Assembly (NCBI GenBank): GCA_043101845.1
Contig: JBICHN010000011.1
Span: 868,001 to 932,000 of the forward strand
Length of the DNA stretch: 64,000 nt
Source of the DNA: JBICHN01 sp043101845
Lineage (GTDB): Bacteria > Planctomycetota > Phycisphaerae > Phycisphaerales > UBA5793
Reading direction: 5' to 3'
Below are positions 7,557-16,474 of this stretch, in pieces (position 1 is the stretch's first letter; each line of letters starts with the position of its first letter). Under the pieces are notes generated by a model. It was given only the letters and a program-made list of their open reading frames with translations. It was not told the DNA's origin and did no database searches. The position numbers and the translations under genes are program-made.

Positions 7557-10553
7557 ATGTCTTCCACGACGACACGATCCAAGCTGGCGAAATCGTACGA
7601 TCCGGCGGCGGAAGAACCGAGGGTCCGCGAGAAGTGGAGCGAAGTCAAGCCGTTCCATCCGGATCCAACGGCGCCTGGCCCCACCTACGCCATCGTCATT
7701 CCCCCTCCGAATGTGACCGCGGCGCTCCACCTCGGACATGCGCTCAACAACACGCTTCAGGATGTGCTCATCCGATTCCACCGTTCCCGGGGGTTCAACA
7801 CGCTCTGGATGCCGGGCACCGACCATGCCGGCATCGCGACGCAGACGGTGGTGGAGAAGCGCGTGCTCGAAGAGGAAGGGCGGCGGCGCACCGATTTCGA
7901 GCGTGAGGAGTTCGTCGAGCGAATCCAGGCGTGGAAGGACGAGTACGAGGCGACCATCATCCATCAACTCGAACTCATGGGATGTTCCTGCGACTGGGAT
8001 CGCACCCGGTTCACGATGGATCCGGTGTGCGCCCGCGCCGTGCGCGAAGCCTTCTTTCGACTCTTTCGAGACGGGCTCATCTACCGCGGCAAGCGTCTTG
8101 TGAACTGGGACCCGGCGACGCAGACGGCCCTCGCGGACGACGAAGTCGAAATGGAGGTCGTCGATGGATACTTCTGGTACTTGAAGTATCCGATCGTCGA
8201 CGATTCAGGCGTCGAAACCGGCGAACATGTGACGGTCGCGACCACGCGACCGGAGACGATGCTCGGCGACACGGCCGTCGCGGTGAATCCGGCCGATCCG
8301 GAGCGCGCCGCATTCATCGGCCGACAGGTTCGCCTGCCGATCGTGAATCGAATCGTGCCGGTGATCGGCGACGAGTATGTCGTCGTTCCCGATCCGGGAA
8401 GCGACGATCCAAAGGCAAAGTACGCATCGGGCTTTCTCAAGGTGACCCCTGCGCACGACCCGAACGACTGGGACATCGGCCAGCGGCACAATCTCGACGC
8501 GATCAATGTCATGGCGCCGGATGGCCGCATCTCGGACAAGCACGGCTGGGACGATCTGGGGGACGGGTCATTCCTGGTCGGTATGGATCGCTACGAAGCC
8601 CGCGAAGCGGTGGTCACCTGGTTCCGCGAACGCGATCTCCTCGCCGAGGTCAAACCGTACCAGCACAGCATCGGACACTCCTATCGCAGCCATGTGGCGA
8701 TCGAGCCGTATCTGAGCGACCAGTGGTATGTCAAGGTCACCGATGAACGACTCGCCGGCGCGGCGCTCCGCGCGATGTCGCCCGACCAGCGTTCATCGTC
8801 TGACGGCGTGGTCTGGAGCGGCGCCGACGCTTTCGTGTCGCGCGGCGCCGGCTGGGAGGGGGGACTCCGTTTCGCGCCGACGCGGTACGCGCGCACCTTT
8901 CAGTCGTGGCACGAGAACATTCGCGATTGGTGCATCAGCCGGCAGCTCTGGTGGGGTCATCGAATCCCAGTCTGGTCGGCGACGGTTGATGATGAGAATG
9001 TCCGGCGACTCGTGCACGATCTCGTGGTTGATATGGATCAGGATCATGAACGACTCGCGCTGCGGATCCGGCCGCGCGAAGAAGGCGGGTTCGTGGTCTA
9101 TCTGTGCCCGCGGACGGAGTCGGACGAAGAACTCATCGAGGGAATCGAAACGCGGGCCCCGGCGGTTCGCTTCGAACGCGATCCGGATGTGCTCGACACC
9201 TGGTTCTCCTCCGCGCTCTGGCCGATGTCCACGATGGGCTGGCCGGAGCCCGAGGCGTTTCCCGAGCAATTCCCCGAAGGCTCGGCGCTCATCGAGTCAT
9301 TCAATCCGACCACCGTGCTCTCCACGGCGCGTGAGATCATCACCCTCTGGGTTTCCCGGATGGTGATGTTCAACACCTACTTTCTCGACCGGCTTCCGTT
9401 TCGCGATGTATTCATCCACGCGATGATCCAGGACGGCGAAGGCCGAAAGATGTCGAAGTCCCTTGGAAACGGAGTCGACCCCCGCGACATCATCAAGAGC
9501 AAGGGCTCGGACGCGATGCGCTTTACGCTCGTGCAGATGACGACGCAGACGCAGGATGTGCGGATGCCCGTCGAGTACGACGCGGCGATCGGCGCCAACA
9601 CGAGCCCGAAGTTCGAGATCGGGCGCCGACTCTGCAACAAGCTCTGGAACGCGACCCGATTCGCGCTCTCAACCCTTGGAGCGGTGGAGGACGAGACGCC
9701 GATCGGAGCAGGGCCGGTCCGACTCGTCGATCGCTGGATGGTGTCGCGCCTCGGCTCGGCGCTGCGACAGATCGACGCCGCAATGACCGAGTACCAGTTC
9801 AATGTCTACGCCCAGACGATGTACGACCTTTTCTGGCGCGATTTCTGCGACTGGTATCTCGAGGCGGTGAAGCCAACGGTGCGCGACGACCGCACCCAGG
9901 CGGCGGTGCTGCGCGGGACGCTCGCGGCCTTGCACCGCATGTTCCACCCGATCATCCCGTTCGTCACCGAGACGCTGCATGAGGCGATCGAATCGCTTCC
10001 GGTGGAGCCGATCGACGGGATTTCGACGCCCCCCTCCGAACTTGCGGCGAACGCGGCCTGGCCACGGGTAGAGGACCGCCTCATCGATCCCGAGGCGGAG
10101 GCGGAGTTCGAGCGCGCCCGTGAACTCATCAGCGCCATTCGCGAACTTCGCGCCGCCCACGAGGTCCATCAGAAGCGGCGCGTGACACTTCATGTAGGTG
10201 ACGAGTCGACCCGGGATCTCATCGCCCGCTGCGAGGGCGTGGTCGAGTCACTCGCCGGACTCGAGCAGGTTGTTCGCGAGGCGGCGACCGGAGAATCCGT
10301 AAAGTTTGTCGTGAGCGGGGTCGAACACGCGATCTCGAATCTCGTCGACTCCGTAGATACGGACGCCGAGCGCGACCGCCTCTCGAAACGCCGCGATGAA
10401 CTCGCGGGTCAGGTCGAGCGGCTCGAGAGTCGTCTCGCGAATCCGAGTTATGTGAATAAGGCGCCCGCTCATCTTGTGGATGAGACCCGCGCGAGCCTTG
10501 CTGAGGCGGAGACGGAACTCGCGGGGATTCGAGAAGCGCTGGCACGGCTCTAA
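7557..10553 (+). CDS. valS: valyl-tRNA synthetase
   Basis: Class I aminoacyl-tRNA synthetase charging tRNA-Val; 998 residues. The HIGH motif appears as HLGH at 58-61 after 'PPPNVTAAL', and KMSKS is at 631-635. The connective editing domain contains the conserved 'TTRPETMLGDTAVAV' segment, the anticodon-binding domain follows KMSKS, and the C-terminus ends in the ValS coiled coil ('LAGQVERLESRLANPSYVNKAP' region). The start at 7557 (MSSTTTRSK) is preferred over a long upstream extension of the frame, which would run through the divergent TPR gene. Confidence 0.97.
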   Translation: MSSTTTRSKLAKSYDPAAEEPRVREKWSEVKPFHPDPTAPGPTYAIVIPPPNVTAALHLGHALNNTLQDVLIRFHRSRGFNTLWMPGTDHAGIATQTVVEKRVLEEEGRRRTDFEREEFVERIQAWKDEYEATIIHQLELMGCSCDWDRTRFTMDPVCARAVREAFFRLFRDGLIYRGKRLVNWDPATQTALADDEVEMEVVDGYFWYLKYPIVDDSGVETGEHVTVATTRPETMLGDTAVAVNPADPERAAFIGRQVRLPIVNRIVPVIGDEYVVVPDPGSDDPKAKYASGFLKVTPAHDPNDWDIGQRHNLDAINVMAPDGRISDKHGWDDLGDGSFLVGMDRYEAREAVVTWFRERDLLAEVKPYQHSIGHSYRSHVAIEPYLSDQWYVKVTDERLAGAALRAMSPDQRSSSDGVVWSGADAFVSRGAGWEGGLRFAPTRYARTFQSWHENIRDWCISRQLWWGHRIPVWSATVDDENVRRLVHDLVVDMDQDHERLALRIRPREEGGFVVYLCPRTESDEELIEGIETRAPAVRFERDPDVLDTWFSSALWPMSTMGWPEPEAFPEQFPEGSALIESFNPTTVLSTAREIITLWVSRMVMFNTYFLDRLPFRDVFIHAMIQDGEGRKMSKSLGNGVDPRDIIKSKGSDAMRFTLVQMTTQTQDVRMPVEYDAAIGANTSPKFEIGRRLCNKLWNATRFALSTLGAVEDETPIGAGPVRLVDRWMVSRLGSALRQIDAAMTEYQFNVYAQTMYDLFWRDFCDWYLEAVKPTVRDDRTQAAVLRGTLAALHRMFHPIIPFVTETLHEAIESLPVEPIDGISTPPSELAANAAWPRVEDRLIDPEAEAEFERARELISAIRELRAAHEVHQKRRVTLHVGDESTRDLIARCEGVVESLAGLEQVVREAATGESVKFVVSGVEHAISNLVDSVDTDAERDRLSKRRDELAGQVERLESRLANPSYVNKAPAHLVDETRASLAEAETELAGIREALARL

Positions 10554-10582
10554 GCTGCTCTTCGATCACGAAAGGATCTCGC

Positions 10583-11644
10583 GTGGATCATGCGACGCCG
10601 TACCGACCGATCCTTGCGGTAGCGCTGATGCTTCTGGCGTTCGCCGGTTGCACGCGAAGCACAAATGAGGACTGGTCGCCGCGTATGGCGACGATCGGCG
10701 GCGCCGACTTCGCACGGGTCGAGGAGTGGTCGTACGCGGGCGCGCCGGGGCAGTTGATCACGACACCGAATTACCGGCTCCACTGCACGCTCGAGAATCC
10801 CTCGCTCATGGAGCGTCTGCCGCTCTTCATGGAACTCGCCGGGGAGCATTACCGGACGGCCATCGTGGAGCTTCCGCCACCCCGCCGTCGGATGGAGAGT
10901 TTCATCTTCGGTGCGCGAGATCAGTGGGAGCGGTACGCGCAGGAACTCATGGGCGTCAACGCGGCGCCGTATCTGAGAATAGGCCGCGGCGGCTTCAGCG
11001 CCGGTGGGCGCGCCGTCCTCTATGACATTGGTGTGTCCGATACGCTTGCGATCGCCGCCCACGAGGGATGGCATCAGTTCGCGCAGTCCTCTTTTGAGGA
11101 TTCGCTCCCGATCTGGCTCGAAGAGGGCATGGCGACCTTCATGGAAGGACACCGTTTCGTCGACGGCTCGCCAGTATTCATGCCATGGTCGAATCCAGAG
11201 CGATTCGATCTGCTCCGCCGCGCCACTTACTCGAGGCGGTCACGATTGATGTCCGTGCAGGAAGTGCTCCAGACCCATCCGGAAGACGCGTTGGCGCGAT
11301 CGAACCGCTCGGCGCTGCTCTACTACGCTCAGGTCTGGTCGTTGACGCACTTTCTCCACGAAGGCGCGGATGGTCGTTATCGTGATCGACTGCGCCTCCT
11401 GCTTCGAGATACCGCCGAGGGTCGTCTCGATCGCCGAGTCCGGTCGACCCTCCGCGCCCGGGGTGATTCGACGGTGGGCCTGAACACGCGAACCGGGGAC
11501 GCCGTCTTCCGCGCGTACTTCACGGACGATCTTGAAGCGTTCGATCGGGACTACCAGGCGTTTGTCCGCGACATGGTGAGATCGGGCAAGCGCGGCCGCA
11601 TGCTCCTCGGGGAAAGCCCCCTCGGCGACCCGACGACGCCGTGA
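10583..11644 (+). CDS. HEXXH metallopeptidase-like lipoprotein (DUF1570-like)
   Basis: 353 residues with a lipoprotein signal ending FAGC (Cys23). A HEXXH motif, HEGWH, lies at 160-164, and 'WLEEGMATFMEG' about 20 residues later supplies a Glu (180 or 181) suited as the third zinc ligand, as in gluzincin peptidases of the DUF1570/MA-like type. The start is GTG at 10583 with an AAGGA site. Its stop codon overlaps the GTG start of the next gene (GTGA), so the three genes 10583-12746 are probably translationally coupled. Substrate unknown; the protein should be membrane-anchored outside the cytoplasm. Confidence 0.75.
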   Translation: MDHATPYRPILAVALMLLAFAGCTRSTNEDWSPRMATIGGADFARVEEWSYAGAPGQLITTPNYRLHCTLENPSLMERLPLFMELAGEHYRTAIVELPPPRRRMESFIFGARDQWERYAQELMGVNAAPYLRIGRGGFSAGGRAVLYDIGVSDTLAIAAHEGWHQFAQSSFEDSLPIWLEEGMATFMEGHRFVDGSPVFMPWSNPERFDLLRRATYSRRSRLMSVQEVLQTHPEDALARSNRSALLYYAQVWSLTHFLHEGADGRYRDRLRLLLRDTAEGRLDRRVRSTLRARGDSTVGLNTRTGDAVFRAYFTDDLEAFDRDYQAFVRDMVRSGKRGRMLLGESPLGDPTTP

Positions 11645-12159
11645 CGGATTCTCCGTCCTATCCCGCGAGCACGACCATCGGTCTGCTTTCGGACAGCCAC
11701 GGTCGCGCGGAGATCACGCGTCGCGCGGTCGAGGCGCTGATCGAGGCCGGAGCCGACCTGCTCATCCACCTCGGAGACATCGGCGCCGACAAGGTGCTCG
11801 ACGCGCTCGCCGGACATCCTTCACGGGTCGTGTTTGGCAACTGCGACTATCCGTGGGAGCCGCTTGGTCGATACGCCGAACGGCTCGGAATCGCGGTCGA
11901 TCACCCCGAAGGGGCGATTCGAGTGGGGGAGGAACACATTCATTACGCCCATGGGGACCGAACCGGATCATTCCACCGTGCGATCGAGGGCGGCGCCGGC
12001 TGGTTTCTGCACGGTCATTCGCACGAAACTCGGGATGAAGTGGTCCGCGGCGTCCGCGTTGTTAATCCGGGCGCTCTGTTCCGAGCGTCGCGATATACTG
12101 TCTGCATGCTGGAGGCGGCTCGGAACTCGGTGGGGTTTCTGCAGATCGAACCAGATTGA
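11641..12159 (+). CDS. YfcE/MJ0936-type metallophosphodiesterase
   Basis: A calcineurin-like phosphoesterase of 172 residues. The metal-binding motifs occur in order: 'LLSDSHG' (D-x-H), 'HLGDIGAD' (G-D), 'GNCDYP' (G-N-C/H-D), 'YAHGD' (H) and 'LHGHSH' (G-H-x-H). These are the di-metal ligands of small phosphodiesterases acting on simple phosphodiesters or cyclic nucleotides. It is cytoplasmic. GTG start at 11641 overlaps the upstream stop; its own TGA overlaps the TTG candidate start of the GNAT gene. Confidence 0.9.
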   Translation: MTDSPSYPASTTIGLLSDSHGRAEITRRAVEALIEAGADLLIHLGDIGADKVLDALAGHPSRVVFGNCDYPWEPLGRYAERLGIAVDHPEGAIRVGEEHIHYAHGDRTGSFHRAIEGGAGWFLHGHSHETRDEVVRGVRVVNPGALFRASRYTVCMLEAARNSVGFLQIEPD

Positions 12160-12746
12160 TTCGAGTTTCATCAGGGCGAGCGACGGTGACGAAGGAGCGC
12201 GAATCACAGTCGACCACCCCAAGTACAGGGGGGACGGATCTGCCGGTGCGCATCCGCGCCGCGATCGCCGACCAGGACGGCCCAGATATCCTGCGCCTGT
12301 ATCGACTTGGCGTGCTCTCGGCGAACGCATTCCCGGACGACAACATTGATGATCTAGAGCGCCTCGCCGACCATTATCTGGCTGACGGAGAGCGATCGGG
12401 CTTCTGGCTCGCCGAGGCGTCCATTCAGGACCGCTCCTGCGTGGTCGGTATGGTTGGCGTGCTACATCGTGGGGAGAGCGTCGCCGAGATCCGACGGCTT
12501 CGCGTCGATCCCGATCATCGGATGCGCGGCATCGGGACCCGACTGATGGAGCAGGCCCTTTCATTCTGCCGCGATTCCGGCTGCCTCAAGGTCGTCCTTG
12601 ATACCTGGATCGAACGGGCGCCGGCGATCGCGCTCTTCGAGCGCTTTGGCTTTCAGCTCAACCGGTCGCGCAAAGTCGGCGAGAAGACGATCGTGGAGTT
12701 CTACATCGATCTCTACCGAGAGCACGATCCGGGCTCCGTGAAGTGA
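12156..12746 (+). CDS. GNAT-family N-acetyltransferase
   Basis: An acetyl-CoA-dependent N-acetyltransferase. The fold core is clear from about residue 33: 'VRIRAAIADQDGPDI', then beta4 'EIRRLRVDPDHR' followed by the acetyl-CoA loop 'MRGIGTRLMEQAL' (R/Q-x-x-G-x-G/A), and 'LFERFGFQ' near the end. The start is uncertain: TTG 12156 overlaps the previous stop, while GTG 12186 and GTG 12246 are in frame and leave the domain intact. Substrate cannot be predicted. The gene is the third of a tightly packed trio. Confidence 0.82.
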   Translation: MIRVSSGRATVTKERESQSTTPSTGGTDLPVRIRAAIADQDGPDILRLYRLGVLSANAFPDDNIDDLERLADHYLADGERSGFWLAEASIQDRSCVVGMVGVLHRGESVAEIRRLRVDPDHRMRGIGTRLMEQALSFCRDSGCLKVVLDTWIERAPAIALFERFGFQLNRSRKVGEKTIVEFYIDLYREHDPGSVK

Positions 12747-12814
12747 CGGTCAGTCTTCTCGCTCACCGACGCCGAGAGTTGGAAGACCGCGAGTTCTCCA
12801 AATACTTTGACTCC

Positions 12815-12835
12815 CCGCCCGGACGCCCCGGGCGG
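12815..12835 (+). promoter_or_regulatory. GC-rich hairpin in the kbl leader
   Basis: A perfect 8-bp stem (CCGCCCGG / CCGGGCGG) with a 5-base loop ends 22 bases before the kbl start, just upstream of its GGGAG ribosome-binding site. There is no T-tract, so a classic terminator for the GNAT gene is unlikely. It may be a barrier separating the two transcripts or an mRNA stabiliser. Confidence 0.35.
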
Positions 12836-12857
12836 ATGACACGAGGGAGCCGATGAC

Positions 12858-14072
12858 ATGGCGGACAGTCGGGAAGTATTCAAGCATCGCGCCGACGAGA
12901 CCCTTCTCGGTCTCAAGGAGACGGGTCAGTTCAAGACGCTCCAGGTACTCGAAGGACCGATGGACGCCGTCTCACCGATTCGTGGGTATGGTGACTGTGT
13001 CGTCTTCTGCTCGAACAACTATCTCGGACTCGCGAACCATCCGGAGGTGGTTCGGGCTGGAGTCGAGGGCGTCGAACAGTGGGGCGCGGGAACCGCGTCG
13101 GTTCGATTCATCTGTGGCACCTTTTCTCCACATGAGACCATCGAACGCACGATCGCAGAATTCTTCGGTGTCGAGTCCGCGTACACCTTCGTGTCGTGTT
13201 GGAACGCGAACGAGGCGATCCTGCCGACGCTCTGCGAGCCGCAGGATCTGATCATCTCGGACGAATTGAACCACGCGTCGATCATCGACGCCGTCCGACT
13301 CGCGACCACGATCAAGAAGGGGATCTCGAAGACCGTTTACAAGCACAACGATCTCGATCAACTCGAAGTCAAATTGAAGCGGGCGCAGGACGAGATCGAC
13401 GGCGTCGTGTGGGTTATCACCGACGGCGTCTTTTCGATGGAAGGCGACCTCGCGAACCTGCCCGGGATTCGCGAACTCTGCGACAAGTATGGGGCGTTGC
13501 TCGTCGTCGACGACTCGCACGGGACCGGTGTCATGGGGAAGACCGGTCGCGGAACGCATGAGCATTTCGGCATGGCCGGCTCCGATATCGACTTTATCAC
13601 GGGCACCCTGGGGAAGGCGCTCGGGGGGGCCGCCGGCGGATTCGTCGCCGGCTCGAAGCAGGGGATCGAACTTCTCGTCCAGCGCGGCCGACCCACGCTC
13701 TTCTCGAACGCCCTTCCCGTGACCGTCGCCTGCTCAGCGAACCGCGCCATCGAGATTCTCATGGATGAGCCCGAGCGGGTCGCCCGGCTTCGGGAGAATG
13801 TGGACTACGCCCGGGCCGGGATCCGCAAGGTGGGCTTCGATGTGCTCGAAAGTCCCACGGCGATCTGCCCAATCATCGTGCATGACACGGCGAAGGCGAT
13901 CGCCATGAGTCGCCGCCTGCTTGAGATGGGAGTCTTCGTCATCGGCTTCGGCTATCCGGTGGTGCCGGAGGGCGAGGCCCGACTGCGAGTCCAGATCTCC
14001 GCCGCTCATGAGAAGGAACACCTCGACAAGCTTATCGAGTCGCTCGGCCGGTTGAAGAGCGAATTTGATTGA
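12858..14072 (+). CDS. kbl: glycine C-acetyltransferase (2-amino-3-ketobutyrate CoA ligase)
   Basis: PLP enzyme of the alpha-oxoamine synthase family, 404 residues. It joins glycine and acetyl-CoA to 2-amino-3-oxobutyrate, or runs in reverse in threonine breakdown. The PLP lysine is K253 in 'GTLGKALGG'; 'VVDDSHGTGVMG' holds the cofactor Asp and His, and 'NNYLGLANHP' and 'GAGTASVRFICGT' are typical. Overall sequence style is closer to Kbl than BioF, but a serine or other acyl-CoA preference cannot be excluded. No threonine dehydrogenase (tdh) is adjacent. RBS GGGAG is well spaced. Confidence 0.85.
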   Translation: MADSREVFKHRADETLLGLKETGQFKTLQVLEGPMDAVSPIRGYGDCVVFCSNNYLGLANHPEVVRAGVEGVEQWGAGTASVRFICGTFSPHETIERTIAEFFGVESAYTFVSCWNANEAILPTLCEPQDLIISDELNHASIIDAVRLATTIKKGISKTVYKHNDLDQLEVKLKRAQDEIDGVVWVITDGVFSMEGDLANLPGIRELCDKYGALLVVDDSHGTGVMGKTGRGTHEHFGMAGSDIDFITGTLGKALGGAAGGFVAGSKQGIELLVQRGRPTLFSNALPVTVACSANRAIEILMDEPERVARLRENVDYARAGIRKVGFDVLESPTAICPIIVHDTAKAIAMSRRLLEMGVFVIGFGYPVVPEGEARLRVQISAAHEKEHLDKLIESLGRLKSEFD

Positions 14073-14217
14073 ACGGGTCCGATAGCCCGTCGCCGGGGTG
14101 TAACACGGGCGGCGCGGCGGGTACAAACTCGAGGACACCCGGCGCCGTGGTTCTTCCATGAATTGAGGACCTCGGCCGGGATGGGAATCGAGTATTCTGA
14201 GCCCGGAGGCTCCTGCC

Positions 14218-15186
14218 ATGCCACAAGTGTTTCGTAGTTGTCGACTCGCCGCCTGCGTTCTCGCCGGGAGTCTTGCCGCGTCGGTCGCCGTCGCTGAGCC
14301 GCTCAATCGACAGTGGGTTGACGCGAATGCGACCTGGCTCATGCACATTGATGTGGAGGCGGCGAAGAACTCATCGATCGGGCGCTATGTGCTCGATCAC
14401 GCCGAGCAACTGCACCTGAACCTGGACGGCATGAAGTCGATGCGCGAATGCCTCGGAGTCGATCCGATCGAGGATGTCAGATCGATCACGATGTACGGCG
14501 TCGGCGACGACGACGGACGCACGGTCGGTCTCTTCGTGCTCTCGCGTGAAGTGGACACCGTGATCGATCGAATCAATACCGAAGCCGGAACGCCGGCGGA
14601 GGAGATCGAGGTCGACGGCCGCGTCTTCCGCGTCTGGGAGATGCCCGACGAGCGGATCTACGCGTACACGCGAGAGATGACCCCGGGGGAGCGCTGGCTG
14701 GTCGTCGCGGGCGTTCGGAGTGATCAGATCGACCAGGCGGTCGATGTCGTCGATGGGCACGCGTTGAATCTCGATCTGGCGCCGGAGCCGGTTATCGAAG
14801 CGAACCCGAAGGCGGGATCAGTTCTGTTCGGCGTCGTTTCCGATTTGCGGAATATGGCGAAGGTTCGGCGCGATTCCGTCGTCGCGCAGCGCGCCGACGC
14901 GTTCCAACTGGATATGGGCGAGTTGAGTGGCGAAGCGTTCTGTCGCATGCTCATCCATACCGAGAGTAATGAAGATGCGACGCATATCGCGTCGTTCATG
15001 CAGGGGTTGATCTCCGCGGGAATCCTCATGTCACAGCAGGATCCGGAGAAGGAGCCGCTGCGCCGCCTCGCCCTTGCGACGCGCGTCGAAGCGGACGGCG
15101 CCAGCCTTTCGGTCTCGATCAGCTTCCCGACCCAGGAAATCATCGACGCGCTCCGCGACGCTGCGGAGCAGCAGAAGAAGATGTGA
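14218..15186 (+). CDS. secreted protein of unknown function
   Basis: 322 residues with a clear Sec signal peptide (about 1-26, AVA-E cleavage). No recognised domain. The mature part alternates beta-rich stretches with a motif 'WLMHIDVEAAKNSSIGRYV' near the N-terminus, a pattern seen in planctomycete secreted proteins of unknown role. The C-terminus ends in a helix rich in Glu/Gln/Lys. RBS GGAGG stands 9 bases before the ATG. It ends just before the ECF sigma factor gene and may be co-transcribed with it, suggesting an envelope-linked regulon, though this is inference. Confidence 0.7.
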   Translation: MPQVFRSCRLAACVLAGSLAASVAVAEPLNRQWVDANATWLMHIDVEAAKNSSIGRYVLDHAEQLHLNLDGMKSMRECLGVDPIEDVRSITMYGVGDDDGRTVGLFVLSREVDTVIDRINTEAGTPAEEIEVDGRVFRVWEMPDERIYAYTREMTPGERWLVVAGVRSDQIDQAVDVVDGHALNLDLAPEPVIEANPKAGSVLFGVVSDLRNMAKVRRDSVVAQRADAFQLDMGELSGEAFCRMLIHTESNEDATHIASFMQGLISAGILMSQQDPEKEPLRRLALATRVEADGASLSVSISFPTQEIIDALRDAAEQQKKM

Positions 15187-15233
15187 GAACGGTTTCGATT
15201 CATGGACCGATTCGAGGAGGAGAACATCAGCCG

Positions 15234-15947
15234 GTGAGCGCGATACGGCTCACGCACGACCGCCCGGCGGTCAGGTTGATCCAAGGAATGTCGTCGACGA
15301 GGGCCACGCCGGCGAAACCGCTCAATGCGCTGAGCGATGAAGAACTGGCCGTCCAGGCGCAGGACGGCTCGCGCGAGGCGTTCGGACTCTTGTTCGACCG
15401 ATTCTCGCCGCGTCTCTTCAACTTTCTCCTGCGACGCGTGGGCGATGCCGCGATTGTGGAGGAGTTGACGCAGGAGGCGTTCCTTCGCGCCTGGCAGGCG
15501 ATCGACCGATACGACTCGCGGTGGCGGTTCTCGACCTGGCTCTTCACCATTGGTTCGCGGCTCGCGTCGAATCATCGCCGCACCGCGGGACGGTTCATGA
15601 CGAACGGTGAATTCAATCGCTTCAGCGGAGACGACCATCGACCCGAGCACATCGCCTCGGCCCGCGAAGAGCGGGGTCAAATCTGGCGTCTCGCGGAAGA
15701 GACGCTTACGGAAGAGCAACTCGCGGCCCTCTGGCTGCGCTACGCGGAAGACCTGCCGATCGCCGAGGTCGCGCGGGTTCTCGACAAGACGAATGTGACC
15801 GTGCGGGTCATGCTGTTTCGAGCGCGACAGGCGCTCGCGGCCCGCATGGCGGAGAAGAACAAGTCGAGCGAACGAAACGGTGGCCGGAGGACGGCCGCGC
15901 CTGCCGTCGACGCTCCGGCTGGAGAGCCGCAATGGACGAACGCGTGA
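15234..15947 (+). CDS. ECF-type RNA polymerase sigma factor
   Basis: Sigma-70 family, group 4. Region 2 ('LFDRFSPRLFNFLLRRVGD', 'EELTQEAFLRAWQAI', 'FSTWLFTIGSRLASN') and region 4 ('LAALWLRYAEDLPIAEVA', 'VTVRVMLFRARQAL') are both complete. The GTG at 15234, preceded by AGGAGGAG, is preferred; an ATG at 15288 has its AAGGA too close. Predicted length 237 residues, with a disordered Ala/Pro-rich tail after region 4. The next gene overlaps it by 16 bp and encodes a single-pass membrane protein, the usual arrangement for a sigma/anti-sigma pair. Confidence 0.92.
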   Translation: MSAIRLTHDRPAVRLIQGMSSTRATPAKPLNALSDEELAVQAQDGSREAFGLLFDRFSPRLFNFLLRRVGDAAIVEELTQEAFLRAWQAIDRYDSRWRFSTWLFTIGSRLASNHRRTAGRFMTNGEFNRFSGDDHRPEHIASAREERGQIWRLAEETLTEEQLAALWLRYAEDLPIAEVARVLDKTNVTVRVMLFRARQALAARMAEKNKSSERNGGRRTAAPAVDAPAGEPQWTNA

Positions 15948-16474
15948 ACGACCACTCAAACGCGAAACGAATCGAACGCCGACTCCGGGCCGAAGCGTCT
16001 CTCGCCTTCGAGCCGGTTCCGGATGGACTCCGCGAGCGAACCTTGGCGGCATTGAGTGATCCGGTCCACGCCGCTCCGCTTCGATTCCAGACCGAATCGC
16101 TGCGACGATCGACGCGCGGTTGGGTGTACACCGGAGTCGCGGCCGCGCTTGCGGTCGGGTTGACTCTCGCGGTATGGCGACCCTGGTCGACCCCGCCCGC
16201 ATCGCCCGTCGAAACGGCGCCGCTCGCCGTCGATACCACGAATGAGGCCGTCCCCGACAACACGACGGTCCGATTCGCCCTGTCACCGACCGAGTTCGGT
16301 CGATTCGTGCGGCAGTCGCCCGTCGAGATTGAGGACCGCCTCGACGACCCGATCATTGACGAAGCGAAGCGGATGGCGGAAGACGGCGCCGAACTCGCTT
16401 CTTCACTCGCGGGCCCGCTTCCCAAAGCGTTTGGACGCTTGGCATTCTCGGGATCGAACTCATCGAGCCGGTGA
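15932..16474 (+). CDS. single-pass membrane protein, candidate anti-sigma factor
   Basis: 180 residues: a charged cytoplasmic N-terminal part (about 1-65), one membrane segment ('VYTGVAAALAVGLTLAVW', about 66-83), and a periplasmic Pro/Asp/Glu-rich tail. The 16-bp overlap with the ECF gene and the topology suggest an anti-sigma factor. However, no HX3CX2C zinc-finger motif is present, so it would be a non-canonical one. Its 3' end overlaps the convergent M14 peptidase gene by 15 bp. Confidence 0.55.
   Translation: MDERVNDHSNAKRIERRLRAEASLAFEPVPDGLRERTLAALSDPVHAAPLRFQTESLRRSTRGWVYTGVAAALAVGLTLAVWRPWSTPPASPVETAPLAVDTTNEAVPDNTTVRFALSPTEFGRFVRQSPVEIEDRLDDPIIDEAKRMAEDGAELASSLAGPLPKAFGRLAFSGSNSSSR

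Noticed and set aside
14724..16286. 520-codon minus-strand frame across three plus-strand genes
   Set aside because: It spans the secreted protein, the sigma factor and the candidate anti-sigma gene, all of which have convincing starts or motifs; no motif on the opposite strand.
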